A stretch of DNA of 64,000 nt from Vibrio splendidus (lineage in GTDB: Bacteria > Pseudomonadota > Gammaproteobacteria > Enterobacterales > Vibrionaceae). Positions 61,648-64,000 of this stretch are shown here, one piece after another (within the stretch, counting starts at the first letter, position 1; each line of letters begins with the position of its first letter). The notes beneath the pieces are model-generated. The model did not search any database. It had not been told where the DNA came from and was given only the letters and a program-made list of their open reading frames with translations. The stretch covers positions 124,001 through 188,000 of the forward strand of contig NZ_MCUN01000012.1 in NCBI RefSeq assembly GCF_002873455.1, given 5' to 3'. The position numbers were made by a program, and so were the translations under genes.

Positions 61648-64000
61648 TTATTTAATTGACGTTACTCGACTTACTTTCTCGCCACTTTCAGAGATAGAGC
61701 GGATGTAAGTTTCGCCTGAAACCGAAGGACGTTGTTGATCATCATACGTTAACCAGTTTTCGCCATCAGCAGAGTATTGCAGCTCTACGCCTGGGAATTG
61801 TACGTTCATCGCTAGCTTACCATCCACAACCTGAGCGCCCGGTACTGGCAGTCGGTAATCAATACCCGCTTTCTCAAGCTTAGCCAGTTCACGTTGACCA
61901 ACAATATTCGCGAAGCGATTAAAGTCGCTGTTTAAATCCTGCTTATTCACTAGGTTTGATTCTTGAGAATATTCAATGCCCACTTTGTAGTCGTTTTCCC
62001 AATCCGCTCTGTGCCATGCGCGCTCTGCTGCTGCAAGTACGCGAGGGAATACCATGTATTCATATTGCTCGTCGGTACGTACTGTTTCAGACCAAAGTTG
62101 TGCAGACAAACCGTAGAAAGGTTTCGCTTCAATTTCGCCTTTACCAGAGAAACCATTGCCGTCACGGTCTAATGACGTTTCTGCGTTTTGTGGCATGTTT
62201 TCTGGTGCGAAGCCAAACATCTTACGAGTATCGGTAGCACGCGTTGCCCAATAGTAACCGCGCTCAGCTGCATCGACTTCGTATGGCATATCCATGTATA
62301 CATAGTCTGGGTTAGAAACAATCACGTCATAACCTTTTGCTGACCAATCGTAAACTGAGGCAGTACCGCCCCAGTAAAGAACGTCCCAGAAGTTAACGCG
62401 AGTCGTTTCAGTAGCGAAGCCAGATTCACCCTCTTCCACATACTTCAAGCCATCTTGCCAAGCTTGGAAGTGAGGAATGCCTTTGTCTGCAACAATTTTT
62501 GATACTTCTTTTGCAAAGTAGCCAGGCAGGTGACCAAAATCACTCACCGAACCATCAGCAATCAAAGACTGACATTGTGGAGACTGTTGGAATGGTTTGT
62601 CTTGCTTGTCTAGCTCAATGTTACCTTTCCATGCCACTTTGTCTTGAGCATCAACATCTTGAAAACCTGCGCCTAGCTTGATGTTTTTCGCTTCATCACC
62701 ACCAAAGTGCCAAGTCGTTAGCGGCATACCCGCTTCATTGTGCATTGCTGCAATTTCAGTAATCACTTTATCAACAAAGCGAGTCGATGATTCCATACAT
62801 GGGTTGATGAAGCTGTGCTTATCGTAGAACTGAATAGTCGTCACGTTTGAAGTATCTTGTGGATCCATCAAGCGATATTCACTTGCTTCAGCTTCTTTGC
62901 CTTCCGCCATTAGGCGAGTGTAACGCGCTTCCATTGATACCACAGCAGAACGAGCATGTGCTGGCATATCAATTTCTGGAATTACTTCGATGCTGCGCGC
63001 TTTTGCGTAGCTTAAGATCTCGACGTAATCCGCTTTACTAAAGAAACCAGAGCCAAAGTTGTCTGTTGTTGGACCTGAACCTAGCTGAGGCAGTAAACAG
63101 CTTTGCTCTTCCAAATCAAAACAACGATTAGACCCTACATCCGTTAGCTCTGGTAAACCTGGGATTTCTAAACGCCAACCTTCATCATCAGTTAAGTGAA
63201 GGTGAAGTTTATTCATCTTGTATGCAGCCATTTGATCTAGCGTTGCTAGGATGGCATCTTTTGAGTGGAAGTTTCGAGCAACATCTACCATCACACCACG
63301 GTAATCAAAGCGTGGTGCATCTTTGATCGACAGTTGTGGTAGTGATTCAGCGTTCTGACTGTCTATTAGGCCAAAAATAGACTGAACTGCGTAGAAAGCA
63401 CCTGTTTTATCAAACGCTTTAATCGCAATCCCCTCTTCCGAGATGCTTAGTTCATAAGCGCCAGATTTTGCTAAATCACCCGTAAACTGAGTAGGAACAA
63501 CGGCAACACTCACAGGTAGGTCGCCACTCACATCTACGTTTACCACATCTGCACGTTCTTCAATTGCAGCGAACTGCTCAGCATCAAATACCTCTTTCGG
63601 TAATGCAATACCATCAGCAATGCTCACTGAACCTTCGCCCGCTTCTACCAACATTGGGGTTGGTAAAAGAGTTGTTGAAACGTCTTGCGTTGCTAGATCA
63701 GCATTCTTTTCAAAGCGAGTAACCGCGGTTGCCATGACATTGTTATCATCAGGTGTACGCTTAAGGTTGTTTCCTTCCAAACCTGTTACGAACGACGCGA
63801 CATCTTCAGTATTCAATGAAGCAATCATCTTAGGCTCTGCGTTTGGCGCAGTTACGAATGCACCCGGCATAAAGTCAGTTTCAAACAGTTGCCAGTACTC
63901 ACTCGTTAACGGAAGAATCACTTCTTCACCAGCGGCAAAACCATCGAACTTATCTGTAGGTTCTAGTTTGTGTAGGTCACCCGTTACACGAGTGATTTTA
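61648..64000 (-). CDS. GH20 beta-N-acetylhexosaminidase (chitobiase type; N-terminus beyond window)
   Basis: The frame is open to the right edge, so the true start lies beyond base 64000; an apparent GTG start at 63921 is internal. About 784 codons are visible. Seen are an N-terminal carbohydrate-binding-like part, a GH20b-type domain, and the GH20 TIM barrel with 'DDEGWRLEIPGLPELT' and catalytic Asp-Glu in 'WHFGGDEAKNI', then a C-terminal Ig-like domain ('VQFPGVELQYSADGENWLTY'). It splits GlcNAc from chito-oligosaccharides. Family length near 880 suggests about 100 residues are missing. Confidence 0.93.
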   Translation of the reverse strand, partial: KITRVTGDLHKLEPTDKFDGFAAGEEVILPLTSEYWQLFETDFMPGAFVTAPNAEPKMIASLNTEDVASFVTGLEGNNLKRTPDDNNVMATAVTRFEKNADLATQDVSTTLLPTPMLVEAGEGSVSIADGIALPKEVFDAEQFAAIEERADVVNVDVSGDLPVSVAVVPTQFTGDLAKSGAYELSISEEGIAIKAFDKTGAFYAVQSIFGLIDSQNAESLPQLSIKDAPRFDYRGVMVDVARNFHSKDAILATLDQMAAYKMNKLHLHLTDDEGWRLEIPGLPELTDVGSNRCFDLEEQSCLLPQLGSGPTTDNFGSGFFSKADYVEILSYAKARSIEVIPEIDMPAHARSAVVSMEARYTRLMAEGKEAEASEYRLMDPQDTSNVTTIQFYDKHSFINPCMESSTRFVDKVITEIAAMHNEAGMPLTTWHFGGDEAKNIKLGAGFQDVDAQDKVAWKGNIELDKQDKPFQQSPQCQSLIADGSVSDFGHLPGYFAKEVSKIVADKGIPHFQAWQDGLKYVEEGESGFATETTRVNFWDVLYWGGTASVYDWSAKGYDVIVSNPDYVYMDMPYEVDAAERGYYWATRATDTRKMFGFAPENMPQNAETSLDRDGNGFSGKGEIEAKPFYGLSAQLWSETVRTDEQYEYMVFPRVLAAAERAWHRADWENDYKVGIEYSQESNLVNKQDLNSDFNRFANIVGQRELAKLEKAGIDYRLPVPGAQVVDGKLAMNVQFPGVELQYSADGENWLTYDDQQRPSVSGETYIRSISESGEKVSRVTSIK

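Overview
The window is a stretch of gammaproteobacterial, almost certainly Vibrio, chromosome. The evidence is a complete FlrA/FlrBC-controlled polar-flagellum locus (with flaG, flaI, flgO, flgP and flgT, which mark Vibrio-type sheathed polar flagella), followed by gltX, a CopA-type ATPase, a DUF411 gene and a GH20 hexosaminidase in an order that, from memory, resembles Vibrio cholerae chromosome 1. The species cannot be fixed from the sequence alone. No tRNA, rRNA, insertion sequence, integrase or CRISPR array was seen.

Region 1 (1-35.3 kb) is flagella and chemotaxis. On the minus strand, reading from right to left: cheV-cheR; flgBCDE; flgFGHIJ; flgKL; three flagellin genes; flaG-fliD-flaI-fliS; flrA; flrBC; fliEFGHI (fliI runs off the left edge). 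On the plus strand: flgA, flgM-flgN and flgT; flgO-flgP are divergent from flgT. Promoter-like sites fit the known Vibrio hierarchy. Strong sigma-54 elements (GG-N10-GC) lie before fliE, flgK, flgF, flgB (two in tandem) and flgT, and a weaker one lies before the flagellin next to flgL. Good sigma-28 elements lie before the other two flagellins and before flgM. Rho-independent terminators separate most units; one unusual hairpin lies inside the fli operon between fliG and fliH.

Region 2 (35.4-55.1 kb) begins with an unrecognised 168-aa protein gene and then holds a complete aryl polyene (APE) biosynthesis and export cluster. Three genes run leftward (halogenase-like flavoprotein, methyltransferase, small lipoprotein). 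About 19 tightly packed genes run rightward: chain-length-factor-like KS, acyltransferase, two ACPs, membrane protein, AMP ligase, dehydratase, GT2-acyltransferase fusion, aromatic amino acid ammonia lyase, thioesterase, LolA-like protein, MMPL exporter, lipoprotein, KS, dehydratase, ketoreductase, KS and a last lipoprotein. Together they should make an aromatic starter unit, extend it with malonyl units into a conjugated polyene on ACPs, attach it to a lipid carrier and move it to the outer membrane. The halogenase signature motif and the ammonia-lyase selectivity residues are the most specific chemical leads.

Region 3 (55.1-64 kb) holds gltX (minus), a CopA copper ATPase with a MerR/CueR-type promoter and a coupled DUF411 periplasmic protein (plus), a KdgM-family-like small porin (minus, with two CRP-like sites upstream) and a 5'-truncated GH20 beta-N-acetylhexosaminidase (minus) that runs off the right edge.
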